Assembly (NCBI GenBank): GCA_951812755.1
Contig: OX638329.1
Coordinates: 4,720,522-4,784,521, forward strand
Length of the DNA: 64,000 nucleotides
Source of the DNA: an uncultured Latescibacterota bacterium
GTDB lineage: Bacteria > Latescibacterota > UBA2968
Reading direction: 5' to 3'
The notes below the pieces were generated by a model. That model was not told where the DNA came from. It ran no database searches and worked only from the letters and a program-made list of their open reading frames with translations. Shown here piece by piece: positions 42,882-51,943 of this stretch (positions are counted from its first letter, which is position 1; every line of letters begins with the position of its first letter). The position numbers and the translations under genes were made by a program.

Positions 42882-45593
42882 ATGGTATTTCCCAAACAAA
42901 ACGCTATTTTATTCTTCCTGGTGTTCGCTTTTTCTGTTCCGATAGAATCCACATCTGAGGAGGATTCACCTGCTCCAGGATACAGGATTCACCGATCTAT
43001 TCCGCCGCAGGGAGCCAAAACCCACATGGTGATTCCAGGGGAAAGATTCCGGGCTGGCGGGTTCAAACGCTGGTTTTACGGCAGCAATAACCGGGACCTC
43101 TGGACCACCCCTATTGAGGTTGCCGTCCTCGACCTCGGCAGCGTAGGAGGTGGCTTAACACCGCTTCGCACCGGCGGATTTGGGCAGTCCATCTCGCTTC
43201 ACTTTACAGGGGAAGACGGCCGCCGCTATACGGTCCGCTCCCTGGATAAAGACCCCACCAAAAGAATATGGGACGAACTCAAGGATACCATTGTAGATGA
43301 CGTCCTTCAGGACTTGATCAGCGCGCTTTTACCAACAGGGGCACTCGTGGTTGACCCGCTGATGGAAGCCACTGGTATTCTCCATTCCAAGCACACACTC
43401 GTCGTTATTCCAGATGATCCGAGGCTGGGAGAGTACCGCGAAGAGTTTGCCGGCCTTATAGGAACGCTACAAGAACACCCGTCTGAAGGGCCGGACGATA
43501 CGCCAGGCTTTGCGGGGTCCCGGAGGATCAGCGGAACGGAGAGGCTGTGGGAACACCTTGAAGAAAGTCCCTGCAACCGCATCGATGCCCGGGCCTATCT
43601 AAAGGCGAAACTGATGGATCTTTTCATCGGCGACAAGGACCGCCATTACGGCCAGTGGAGATGGGCGCAATTCCCCGATGGCGATTGTTATACATGGCTT
43701 CCAATACCCGAAGACCGCGACCAGGCTTTTATCGGCTTCAAGGGATTTGCTATGGCAATGGCGCGCAAAAGGCTCCCCAGACAAATCAAATTCGAAGACG
43801 AGTATCCGAGCCTGGTGGGCCTATCGACCACTGGTTGGGAGATGGACCGCGAGTTTCTGGCCGAACTCAATAAAACCGCATGGGATTCGGTAGTAACGGC
43901 ATTTCGCAGGGACCTGCCCGACCAGGTTATCGAGGATGCCGTGCGGAGACTCCCACCACCGTATTACAAAATGATCGGAGAAACGCTTACACAAGCCCTC
44001 AAATCGAGGCGGGACGCATTGCCTGAATTTGCCAGCAGATACTATGAATTGATTACCCACCAAGTCGAAATACAGGCGACCGATAAGGACGAGTACGCAC
44101 AGTGTGAACACCTGCCGAGCGGCGATCTCCTGGTCCGTATCGGTCTAAGGGAAGGTAATGGAGGAGAAAGGAAGACACCCTATTTCCAAAGAACTTTCCA
44201 CCCCAATGAAACCAGGGAAGTCCGAATATATCTCCGGGGCGGGGATGACCGTGCGGAAATATCGGGAACAAAGGGACAGATTGTCGTTCGCATTGATGGT
44301 GGCGGTGGGGATGACACACTTACAAACTCATCTGCTGGTTCAAAGATCCGGTTTTATGATTATCGTGGAAAAAATCAGTTCGCCAAAGGCAAGGGCGCGA
44401 AAATCGACGAGAGACCCTACAAGCGCCCTCCCGCGCGGCTTCTCCGTGCGAGATATGCACTGGACTGGGGCAAGCAGGCTATTACTGCTCCGATTATCAG
44501 GATAAATCCAGATCTGGATATATTCGTGGGGGCGACCTACCATCGGCAGCATTTCGGCTATCGCAAAGACCCTTTCTCTTCTCAACATTTTTTTAAGATC
44601 GGGCTGGCGAAAGACAATGATCTCGAGGGAATCAAGCCCTTTGCCTCCTATACCGGAAACTTTCGCGAATTCATGCGCGACTCCGACGCGAGAATCTACT
44701 TAAAGTACTCCGGAATCCAGATAATCCGGTTCAACGGATTCGGTAACAAAACAGAAATTCCTGAGCCGCCTTCCTTTTATAAGGTGGAACAAAATCATTT
44801 CGTTTTCGCACCGGCCCTCGAGTTTCGAGCAGGAGATCATAAAGGAGATATGCCTCATGTTGGTATGGGATCGCTCCGCTCGAAATTAACCATTGACTTT
44901 GGACCAATTATCAAGTATTCAAACACACCACTCAGTTCCAATAGAGAAAAATATATCGGTTCGCTTGATCAACCACTCTACGGTACGGATTCCTTCGGTC
45001 AGGTAGGCGCATTGGGTGAAATCAGTTACGATACGCGTAACAGTTTAGGGTATCCCACTCATGGGGTCAGGGTCAGAATTGCCGGAGCCATCTATCCGGA
45101 AGTCTGGGATGTAAAATCGACCTTTGGTAGTATAGATGGGGCAGCCAGTACTTATCTGACTGCTCCTATTCCGACTACCCCGACCCTTGCTTTAAGAGCG
45201 GGTGGCAAGAAAGTGTGGGGAACCTTTCCCTTTCACGAAAGTGCCTTTCTGGGCGGATCTGGTTTTGTCGGCGGTGGCATATCCAGTGGCAATTTGCGCG
45301 GTTTCCGGAAAAACCGGTTCGCTGGAGAGACTGCGCTGTATGGAAATTCCGAACTGCGACTGGTTCTGACAAAAATCAAGCTTCTGATATCGGGAGAGCT
45401 CGGATTGTTCGGTATTGCTGATGCTGGACGGGTGATTTATGATGGAGATCCGGACAACGCCGATAAATGGCACAACAGTATCGGAGGTGGATTCTGGCTG
45501 TCTTTTCTCCAGCGCCAGCAGACCTTGAGCGCGGCAATCGTAAAAGGCGATGACCTGACGGGCGTATATCTGCGCGCTGGCTTTATGTTTTAA
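42882..45593 (+). CDS. Kinase-like domain fused to an Omp85 outer-membrane barrel
   Basis: 903 residues with a signal peptide (1-24). The N-terminal 400 residues contain RYTVRSLDKDPTK (Arg/Lys strand), DDVLQDLISALLPTGALVV, VIPDDPRLGEYREEFAG, and at 250-261 GDKDRHYGQWRW followed by PIPEDRDQAF at 274-283: a D-R-H-x-x-Q loop and a downstream Asp pair as in HipA/FAM20/CotH-like atypical kinases. From about 560 a D15/BamA-type barrel follows, with NLRGFRKNRFAGE as the loop-6 motif and LRAGFMF at the end. I recall a similar kinase-like-barrel order in longer Bacteroidota proteins with an added metallophosphoesterase. AAAGGA precedes the ATG. Confidence 0.8.
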   Translation: MVFPKQNAILFFLVFAFSVPIESTSEEDSPAPGYRIHRSIPPQGAKTHMVIPGERFRAGGFKRWFYGSNNRDLWTTPIEVAVLDLGSVGGGLTPLRTGGFGQSISLHFTGEDGRRYTVRSLDKDPTKRIWDELKDTIVDDVLQDLISALLPTGALVVDPLMEATGILHSKHTLVVIPDDPRLGEYREEFAGLIGTLQEHPSEGPDDTPGFAGSRRISGTERLWEHLEESPCNRIDARAYLKAKLMDLFIGDKDRHYGQWRWAQFPDGDCYTWLPIPEDRDQAFIGFKGFAMAMARKRLPRQIKFEDEYPSLVGLSTTGWEMDREFLAELNKTAWDSVVTAFRRDLPDQVIEDAVRRLPPPYYKMIGETLTQALKSRRDALPEFASRYYELITHQVEIQATDKDEYAQCEHLPSGDLLVRIGLREGNGGERKTPYFQRTFHPNETREVRIYLRGGDDRAEISGTKGQIVVRIDGGGGDDTLTNSSAGSKIRFYDYRGKNQFAKGKGAKIDERPYKRPPARLLRARYALDWGKQAITAPIIRINPDLDIFVGATYHRQHFGYRKDPFSSQHFFKIGLAKDNDLEGIKPFASYTGNFREFMRDSDARIYLKYSGIQIIRFNGFGNKTEIPEPPSFYKVEQNHFVFAPALEFRAGDHKGDMPHVGMGSLRSKLTIDFGPIIKYSNTPLSSNREKYIGSLDQPLYGTDSFGQVGALGEISYDTRNSLGYPTHGVRVRIAGAIYPEVWDVKSTFGSIDGAASTYLTAPIPTTPTLALRAGGKKVWGTFPFHESAFLGGSGFVGGGISSGNLRGFRKNRFAGETALYGNSELRLVLTKIKLLISGELGLFGIADAGRVIYDGDPDNADKWHNSIGGGFWLSFLQRQQTLSAAIVKGDDLTGVYLRAGFMF

Positions 45594-45613
45594 TGCGAAT
45601 AAAGGAGAATGCG

Positions 45614-46543
45614 ATGCTCAACAACATCATCATACGTCTCGCCGTTTACTATATCACCTGGCTTTTGATTCTCAATGCGATTTTTCACATATTCCCCGAA
45701 ATTCTCCATTACGTCGCCCAGGAGCGCGAACGCATCTTTGTAGGAACATCCTTTGACTCCGGGGTCGATGCGGCCGTTCCGCTTGGAAACATCAAAGAAG
45801 GGGTAAACCGGCTCGCCGATCCGGAACACACGATTCCAGTTGTGGTCGCTTTGGTACTCGCCTTCGGGGTTACCCTCCCAATTACCTGGGTATATGCCTG
45901 GACGCATTCGTCCAAGAAATACAGCCAATCTTTTGTACAAACTCTGCTCGTGATACCTGTCGCCATCTCACTGGTTGTTTTTTTGGTGAAGGGTAGTCTC
46001 GCCCTTGCGTTCAGTCTGGCGGGTATCGTGGCCGCTGTCACCTTTCGGCTCTCACTCAAATCGACCATAGAAGGCGTGTACATGTTTATGGTCATCGGGA
46101 TAGGGCTGGCGGCCGGCACCCAGCTTACGACTGTGGCCTACCTCGCATCGCTGGCTTTCGTCACCATAACACTGGGCGTGTGGAAAGCCAATTATGGCGC
46201 GCAACCACCAGTACTATCCGGCTGGAGAATTGTTTCACCTGATCACTCAGCCCAGACCTCTGGATCAAAGGCCATTGCCACCGGTAATCCTTATTATGCC
46301 CGGATAGAAGTACATACAACGAAGGTCAAAGCAGCGCAAAAAGCAACAGCTCAAATCTTGAAATCCGGAACCAACCAGTGGCAGGTAGCAGACGTGATCG
46401 AGAAAGAGGATGGAACGACCATCATTGTGTATGATGTTTCGTTAAAACAATCCGTCGATCTGCCTTCCCTCATCCAGGATATTGAAAAGAGCAAAAAGTC
46501 GATCTTAAAAGCATATCAAAACGCAACGCTGACTAAAGTTTAA
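45614..46543 (+). CDS. DUF4956 family membrane protein
   Basis: 309 residues with about five membrane segments in the first 190 (WLLILNAIFHIF, TIPVVVALVLAFGVTLPI, LLVIPVAISLVVFLV, then LALAFSLAGIVAAVTFRLSL and VIGIGLAAGTQL), the last two matching the DUF4956 signature. A soluble C-terminal domain of about 110 residues follows. DUF4956 genes are often neighbours of VTC-type polyphosphate polymerase and CotH-kinase genes; here the neighbour is a kinase-like barrel protein. AAAGGAG decides the ATG at 45614 over the one overlapping the previous stop at 45593. Confidence 0.85.
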   Translation: MLNNIIIRLAVYYITWLLILNAIFHIFPEILHYVAQERERIFVGTSFDSGVDAAVPLGNIKEGVNRLADPEHTIPVVVALVLAFGVTLPITWVYAWTHSSKKYSQSFVQTLLVIPVAISLVVFLVKGSLALAFSLAGIVAAVTFRLSLKSTIEGVYMFMVIGIGLAAGTQLTTVAYLASLAFVTITLGVWKANYGAQPPVLSGWRIVSPDHSAQTSGSKAIATGNPYYARIEVHTTKVKAAQKATAQILKSGTNQWQVADVIEKEDGTTIIVYDVSLKQSVDLPSLIQDIEKSKKSILKAYQNATLTKV

Positions 46544-46559
46544 AATTGAAGGTTGTAAA

Positions 46560-47660
46560 ATGAAGAATAATAAAGATAAATTCCTGCTGGGATTCCTTGG
46601 TTTTGGCATTTTGCTCTACCTGTTGTCAATGGGCTATGGAGGGGATCCATCTTCAGGTCTTGGTGAAAATCCATCAAATGCAGATCCAGATACTACTATT
46701 TCAGATACTGCTATCGTCTCCCCTTCGGCAGACACAATGGCAGTATTAGACTATGCAGAGCATCTATCCTCAGATCTTAGTGAAAATCCACCAGACACAG
46801 ATCCAGATACTTCGTTTTCAGATACTTCGACCGTCCTTCCTTTGGCGGACACGATAGCGGTATTACAAAGGAAAATATCTCTCGAAAACTATACACTAAA
46901 CGAAGAGACCGCGACGCACTGGAAACTTCCCGAGCATCTCGAGGAGATCTCTGGTTTGGCAATGACCCGAGACAACCGACTTCTGGCGCACAATGATGAA
47001 AGAGGGGTCATTTTCGAGATCGATTATCAGAAGGGGTCAATCGCAAAATCATTCCAACTATCGGACATGAAGAACCCGGTTGCCAGTGATTTCGAGGGCA
47101 TTGCAACAATTGACGACCAGATCTATTTAGTCACGAGTTCAGGGCGACTATACGAGTGTCATGAGGGAACTGCTGGCGAGTCCGTTCTCTTTAATGTTTA
47201 TACGACTGGGGTCGGCAGAGATTGCGAAATAGAGGGCCTGGCGTATGACGAGAACAGGCGGGCACTCTTACTGATGTGCAAGGACGCTCGCAGCGCAGAC
47301 ATGGAGGGACAGTTGGCAGTATATCATTGGTCAATTGACGAGAAACAGCTAAGTAATGATGCCCATACTGTAATACCTGTCGTTGAATTCTCTCAGCATA
47401 TCAAGGGAAAAAAATTCCAACCTTCGGGAATCGAGCGACACCCAGTGTCGGGAAATTACTTTATCGTAGCTGCTCGTCAGGGAGCTATCGCGGAGATCAC
47501 GCCAGGGGGCAAGGTCGTTGCAGTCAGAGAGTTTCCCGCCCAATGGCATCGTCAGGTTGAAGGTATTACCTTCGCGGCGGACGGCACGCTAATCGTTTCC
47601 GATGAAGGCGCAGGGAAGAGAGCGCGACTAACCCTTTACCCTGTCTCGGATAGTCAATAA
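46560..47660 (+). CDS. SdiA-regulated-type beta-propeller protein with N-terminal anchor
   Basis: 366 residues. A membrane anchor (FLLGFLGFGILLYLLSMGYG) is followed by a 39-residue unit repeated twice (LGENPSNADPDTTISDTAIV and LSENPPDTDPDTSFSDTSTV), a flexible spacer, then an SdiA-regulated (YjiK-like) propeller: LEEISGLAMTRDNRLLAHND, ASDFEGIATIDDQIYLVTS, DCEIEGLAYDENRRALLLM, FQPSGIERHPVSGNYFIVAA, QVEGITFAADGTLIVSDEG. The fold relates to strictosidine-synthase and phytase-like propellers; activity is unproved. It starts 17 bases after the DUF4956 gene and likely ends the envelope operon. Confidence 0.82.
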   Translation: MKNNKDKFLLGFLGFGILLYLLSMGYGGDPSSGLGENPSNADPDTTISDTAIVSPSADTMAVLDYAEHLSSDLSENPPDTDPDTSFSDTSTVLPLADTIAVLQRKISLENYTLNEETATHWKLPEHLEEISGLAMTRDNRLLAHNDERGVIFEIDYQKGSIAKSFQLSDMKNPVASDFEGIATIDDQIYLVTSSGRLYECHEGTAGESVLFNVYTTGVGRDCEIEGLAYDENRRALLLMCKDARSADMEGQLAVYHWSIDEKQLSNDAHTVIPVVEFSQHIKGKKFQPSGIERHPVSGNYFIVAARQGAIAEITPGGKVVAVREFPAQWHRQVEGITFAADGTLIVSDEGAGKRARLTLYPVSDSQ

Positions 47661-47678
47661 GAAAAAACAGGACACAAA

Positions 47679-49166
47679 ATGGCACATTCAAAACCCAACT
47701 TGCTATACATCCACTCCGACCAGCACGACCCTTATGTGACGGGCTGTTATGGCGACAAAGTCGTTCAAACCCCCAACCTCGACAGCCTCGCTGCAAACGG
47801 CGTTGTATTTGAAAACTGCTACTGCCCCTCGCCGATATGCGTGCCCTCGCGCATGTCCATGCTATCGGGGCGCTATCCCTTTGAAAACGAAGTGTGGACA
47901 AACGGGCACATACTCAACTCGAGCATTCCCACATTTGCCCATGCCATGGGCGCGGGAGGCTATGACCCCGTGCTCGTCGGCCGCATGCATTCCAATGGAC
48001 CGGATCAGCTACACGGATATGCCCAGCGCCTCGTAGGCGATCACGGACCCAATCATTCCGGTGGCGGCGGCGTCAACCACGGGATGCTCTCCGGCACAGC
48101 AGGTCCCGCTCGCGTCAGCCTGACAAAATCGGGTATCGGGCAAAGTGCGTATCAGGTACACGACGAAGACGTAACCGCAGCAACCGTCGCATACCTCGAC
48201 CGCCTGGGCGTAAAAAAACGCGCTGGACAACCCGCTGAACCCTTCTCTCTAAGCGTTGGCTTTATGCTACCCCACCAGCCATTTGTCGCGCGCCGCGCCG
48301 ACTACAACCGCTACGACGGCCGCGTACCACCTCCCACCATCTCTGTCCCTTTCTCCGACGACCTGCATCCCCACATCAAACACTGGCGCGAACGCTGCGG
48401 CATTACAACCGTCACAGAAGCCGAAATTCACCGCGCGCGCACGGCATACTGGGCACTCGTTGATCGCATGGATTACATGATCGGGCAAATCCTCACAGCC
48501 CTCCGCCAAAACGAATTGCTCGAAAACACCCTCGTCATTTACATGTCAGACCACGGCGAACAAGCCGGCGAACACGGCCTGTGGTGGAAACAAACCTTCT
48601 ACGAACACTCCGCCAAAGTACCCGCCATCCTCTCCTGGCCCGGTCACCTGCCCGAAGGCAAACACTTTGACAACGTCATCTCTTCCCTCGACCTCAACGC
48701 CACCATGATCGACGCCCTGCAATGCCCCGAACTCCCCCACTCTCGCGGACGCTCACTCCTGCCCTTGATGCGCGGCGAAAACACATCCTGGGACAACCTC
48801 GCCTTCTCCGAATTTTGTCAGGACAGAGCAGGCGGTGGCGGTCCCTTCTCCGCCGAAGGCGTGTACCAGCGCATGATTCGGCAAGACGAATGGAAATTCA
48901 ATTACTACCACAATCAGCCCTGTCAACTCTTCAACCTGAAAGAAGATCCCAACGAATTGCACGACCGCGCAAATGACCTCACTTGTCAAAGCCTGATCAA
49001 AAATTTCACCGCCCGCATCCTCGATGGCTGGGATCCCGACGCCATCGCATCTCAGATCGCCGCCCGAAACAGAGACACCCGCATCCTCACAGCCTGGGCG
49101 CGCCATACCAAACCCGCAGATACGATCCGCTGGGAATTGCGCCCCGAAATGGATTATCTGGAATAG
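47679..49166 (+). CDS. Type I sulfatase (Cys-type)
   Basis: 495 residues. The start LLYIHSDQHDPYVTGCYGDK provides metal-binding Asp residues; ICVPSRMSMLSGRYP is the CxPSR formylglycine site, a Cys that needs a maturase; MSDHGEQAGEHGLWWKQTFYE is the conserved metal/sulfate-binding segment. No signal peptide, hence cytosolic. The C-terminus ends with RAWARHT-like choline-sulfatase-like sequence, so the substrate could be small. No sulfatase-maturing enzyme is encoded in the window. It is followed eight bases later by an MFS transporter gene. Confidence 0.92.
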   Translation: MAHSKPNLLYIHSDQHDPYVTGCYGDKVVQTPNLDSLAANGVVFENCYCPSPICVPSRMSMLSGRYPFENEVWTNGHILNSSIPTFAHAMGAGGYDPVLVGRMHSNGPDQLHGYAQRLVGDHGPNHSGGGGVNHGMLSGTAGPARVSLTKSGIGQSAYQVHDEDVTAATVAYLDRLGVKKRAGQPAEPFSLSVGFMLPHQPFVARRADYNRYDGRVPPPTISVPFSDDLHPHIKHWRERCGITTVTEAEIHRARTAYWALVDRMDYMIGQILTALRQNELLENTLVIYMSDHGEQAGEHGLWWKQTFYEHSAKVPAILSWPGHLPEGKHFDNVISSLDLNATMIDALQCPELPHSRGRSLLPLMRGENTSWDNLAFSEFCQDRAGGGGPFSAEGVYQRMIRQDEWKFNYYHNQPCQLFNLKEDPNELHDRANDLTCQSLIKNFTARILDGWDPDAIASQIAARNRDTRILTAWARHTKPADTIRWELRPEMDYLE

Positions 49167-49174
49167 CGGTGCCT

Positions 49175-50317
49175 ATGAAAACCGAACTCACCAGACTCGA
49201 TTTGGCCTGCTGGGGCGGGTTTATGATGTTTGCCACCAGCGGTGTTGCCACCCCAATATGCTTGCCCGAAATATCCAGAACCCTGTCCATCTCCCTCTCT
49301 GAAAGCGGCGGCCTGGAAACCGCGCGAACATGTCTTTTACTCGTCGTCTTAATCCTGTCTGGCATCCTCGCGCGCAAATGGGGCAAAAAACAGTTTGTGA
49401 TCTGGGGACAATATCTCCTCGCCATCGGCCTTCTCATGATCAGCTATGCCGACAGCTACCCCATGCTCATCCTGTCCCTCATGGTCACTGGCATTGGCGG
49501 CGGATTCACCGAAGCCCTCATCAATCCTCTAATCATCGACATTCACCCCAAAGACTCGGGCAAATACCTCAACATCACCAACGCCTTTTACCCCGTCGGC
49601 GTCATGGTCTCCGCGCTCCTCTTTGGCGAACTCTTGACCCTCGGATATTCCTGGCAGCTCGTATTCCGCATTGCTGCAGCAGGCGCGCTTTTCATGGGCA
49701 TCATATTCCACCTATCGCGTTTTCCCATCCCCGTATCAGATCAGCAATCGTCCAAACACCTGATTGCACAAATTCTCAAAACCCCCAAATTCTGGCTCTT
49801 TGCCATCGCCATATTTTTGGGCGCAGGTGTCGAAGCGGCATTCATATTCTGGAGCCGCAGCTATGTGGAAACCTATCTACAAGACATGCCCCGCGCTGGC
49901 GCAATCGCAGTCGTCGTCTTTGCCATTACAATGGCACTGGGCCGCTTGCTTTCCGCAAAATTGTCCCAGATGATACGCCTAACAAACCTGATGCTCGGTT
50001 CCGCTATCCTCGGTGTCGTCGTCAGCAGCGGCATTCCCTTCTCCGAAAACCTGATCGGATTTTATATCTTGCTCCTTTTCGCCGGATTTGCAACCGCCTG
50101 CTTCTGGCCCACCATACTCGCCGAAGCCGCAGAACACCTGTCCTTTGATACCACCATGCTCTTTGTCGTACTCGCCTGCTTTGGCATTGCCGGATTTGGC
50201 CTCATCCCCTGGATCATGGGCGTCATCGGAGACAGTGCTGGCCTGAAAGCGGGCTTCGCAGTCATCCCCGGTCTCTTTATCGGTCTGATCGTCGTACTCG
50301 CCATCACAAGGCGTTAA
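49175..50317 (+). CDS. MFS transporter
   Basis: 380 residues with about twelve membrane helices. The segment ILARKWGKKQFVIWGQYLLA between helices 2 and 3 is the MFS basic loop, and GGGFTEALINPLIIDIHPK lies in helix 4/5; the second half repeats the pattern (ALGRLLSAKLSQMIRL). The frame is open upstream to 48983, overlapping the sulfatase gene, but MKTELTRLDLACWGGFM begins the hydrophobic part; GTG at 49169 is also possible. The neighbours on both sides are sulfatases, so import of a sulfated or related organic compound is a fair guess. Confidence 0.87.
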   Translation: MKTELTRLDLACWGGFMMFATSGVATPICLPEISRTLSISLSESGGLETARTCLLLVVLILSGILARKWGKKQFVIWGQYLLAIGLLMISYADSYPMLILSLMVTGIGGGFTEALINPLIIDIHPKDSGKYLNITNAFYPVGVMVSALLFGELLTLGYSWQLVFRIAAAGALFMGIIFHLSRFPIPVSDQQSSKHLIAQILKTPKFWLFAIAIFLGAGVEAAFIFWSRSYVETYLQDMPRAGAIAVVVFAITMALGRLLSAKLSQMIRLTNLMLGSAILGVVVSSGIPFSENLIGFYILLLFAGFATACFWPTILAEAAEHLSFDTTMLFVVLACFGIAGFGLIPWIMGVIGDSAGLKAGFAVIPGLFIGLIVVLAITRR

Positions 50318-51840
50318 TCACCCGGCGGCCAAACCGTCTCTTTTGTATATGCCTCTTTCAAATCGCGCCAATACCGCCTGCCCTTGTGAACCAGATTTGT
50401 CGGCGCAAACCGCTTGTTCAAACCCCTCTCGTGACTCGACCGCCCCGTATCAGTTCGATATTGCAGTGTGAACCGCATCAATTGTGCGAGCAAATCAAAA
50501 CGCACATCTGCATACACTGGATCTGCCCAAACATTTGCGATCTCACCCGGATCATTGCGGTGATCGTACAACTCTCCCTCATCCAGACTCCCGTAAAACA
50601 CCAGCCGAAAATCGCGCGTGCGAATCGCGGACACCTTACCCCCGGGGTTGCCCCAATCCCACTCGCAAAATGCCGCTTCTTTACCATCTGCCTTGCCATT
50701 CACAACTGGTATCAGATCGCGCCCATCGCGCCCATCGGGAACAGGAATATCGCAGAGCCGACACAGTGTGGGATACCAATCAACCGATTCGACAATCGCA
50801 TCACATGTCGCACCCGAGGGACCACCCGGATAGCGCAATACAAAAGGAATGCGGTGAATCGAATCGTAAATCCCAAAATTCTTGTGAAACAACCCGTGGT
50901 CACCTGCAAAATCCCCGTGATCCGCGCAATACAATACAATGGTATTCTCCAACTCCCCCACATCATCCAGATAGTCCAGCACCCGCCCAATTTCGGAATC
51001 AATCGCCGTAATCAGCGCGTAATAACTCGCCAAACAGCGCTTCAAGCGATCGGGATTGGGGTCGGCCAGAGGATACCCACACCCATCGGCCAAACGCTTT
51101 TGCATAAACTCGGGCTTGCCGGCAAAGCGGCGCTCAAAATAATCAACCGCACTATCGGGCAACACCATCTCATCGGGATTGTACATATCAAAATGCTCTG
51201 CCGCAGGCGCAATCGGTGCATGCGGCCTTTGAAAACTCATATGCAAAAAAAACGGACGGTCTTCATCTCGCTCCTTCAAAAATGCCAGCGACTCATTGCC
51301 CGTATAATGCTCAATCGAATGTTGATATGGCAGCTTGGCTGGCGCACTGCCATCCATTGTATATTCCTGCCCGGGTCTGGCCGAGCCTTCTTCGTAAAAA
51401 TCCGATAACCCCAGATCTTCCAGATACTTGAAATAGTGCGTCTCGGTTGGATCCAAATGCGTCGCATCGCACAAATCCGTATATCGGATGCGCTCAAAAC
51501 CATCTTCATCCCAGCGCCGAACCATGTGCGCCTTGCCAATCACAGCCGTTTGATATCCGTATCTCCGAAACTGACACGCCAGCGTGTTGGGATTCGCCTC
51601 GGGAATCTCCGAATGATCATTGCCAAACATCCGATGCGTGTGGCAATACTGCCCGGTCATAAAACAGATCCGCGACGGTGAACAAATTGGGTTATTGCAA
51701 AAAGCGCGTGTAAACACCACCCCCTCATCCGCAATGCGGTCCATATTGGGAGTCTGGACATTTGGATGCGCGGCAAATCCCGCGCAATTGGCATTGTGCT
51801 GATCCGACATCAACCACAGCACATTGGGCCTTCGCGCCAT
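50314..51840 (-). CDS. Type I sulfatase (Cys-type)
   Basis: 508 residues, cytosolic. RPNVLWLMSDQHNANCAGF gives the first metal ligands, ICSPSRICFMTGQY is the CxPSR site, and YCADHGDFAGDHGLFHKNFG is the metal/sulfate-binding segment. The N-terminal MARRPNVLWLMSDQHN is typical of a large family of heparan/choline-type sulfatases in PVC/FCB bacteria. It converges on the MFS gene with a four-base overlap of the two 3' ends. AAGGAGAAA precedes the ATG. It is not a close copy of the other sulfatase, so the two probably have different substrates. Confidence 0.93.
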   Translation of the reverse strand: MARRPNVLWLMSDQHNANCAGFAAHPNVQTPNMDRIADEGVVFTRAFCNNPICSPSRICFMTGQYCHTHRMFGNDHSEIPEANPNTLACQFRRYGYQTAVIGKAHMVRRWDEDGFERIRYTDLCDATHLDPTETHYFKYLEDLGLSDFYEEGSARPGQEYTMDGSAPAKLPYQHSIEHYTGNESLAFLKERDEDRPFFLHMSFQRPHAPIAPAAEHFDMYNPDEMVLPDSAVDYFERRFAGKPEFMQKRLADGCGYPLADPNPDRLKRCLASYYALITAIDSEIGRVLDYLDDVGELENTIVLYCADHGDFAGDHGLFHKNFGIYDSIHRIPFVLRYPGGPSGATCDAIVESVDWYPTLCRLCDIPVPDGRDGRDLIPVVNGKADGKEAAFCEWDWGNPGGKVSAIRTRDFRLVFYGSLDEGELYDHRNDPGEIANVWADPVYADVRFDLLAQLMRFTLQYRTDTGRSSHERGLNKRFAPTNLVHKGRRYWRDLKEAYTKETVWPPGD

Positions 51841-51943
51841 AAATTTCTCCTTTCGAAATGTATGTGTTTGCAGACTATGAGATAAAGCATTAAATTGTTC
51901 CAGTTATATGAGAATGAATTGATCTTTTGCAGAGGAAAACACC

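Noticed and set aside
50386-51408. 340-codon plus-strand open frame opposite the second sulfatase
   Set aside because: The sulfatase on the minus strand is complete with its CxPSR site; the plus-strand reading is a codon-bias shadow.
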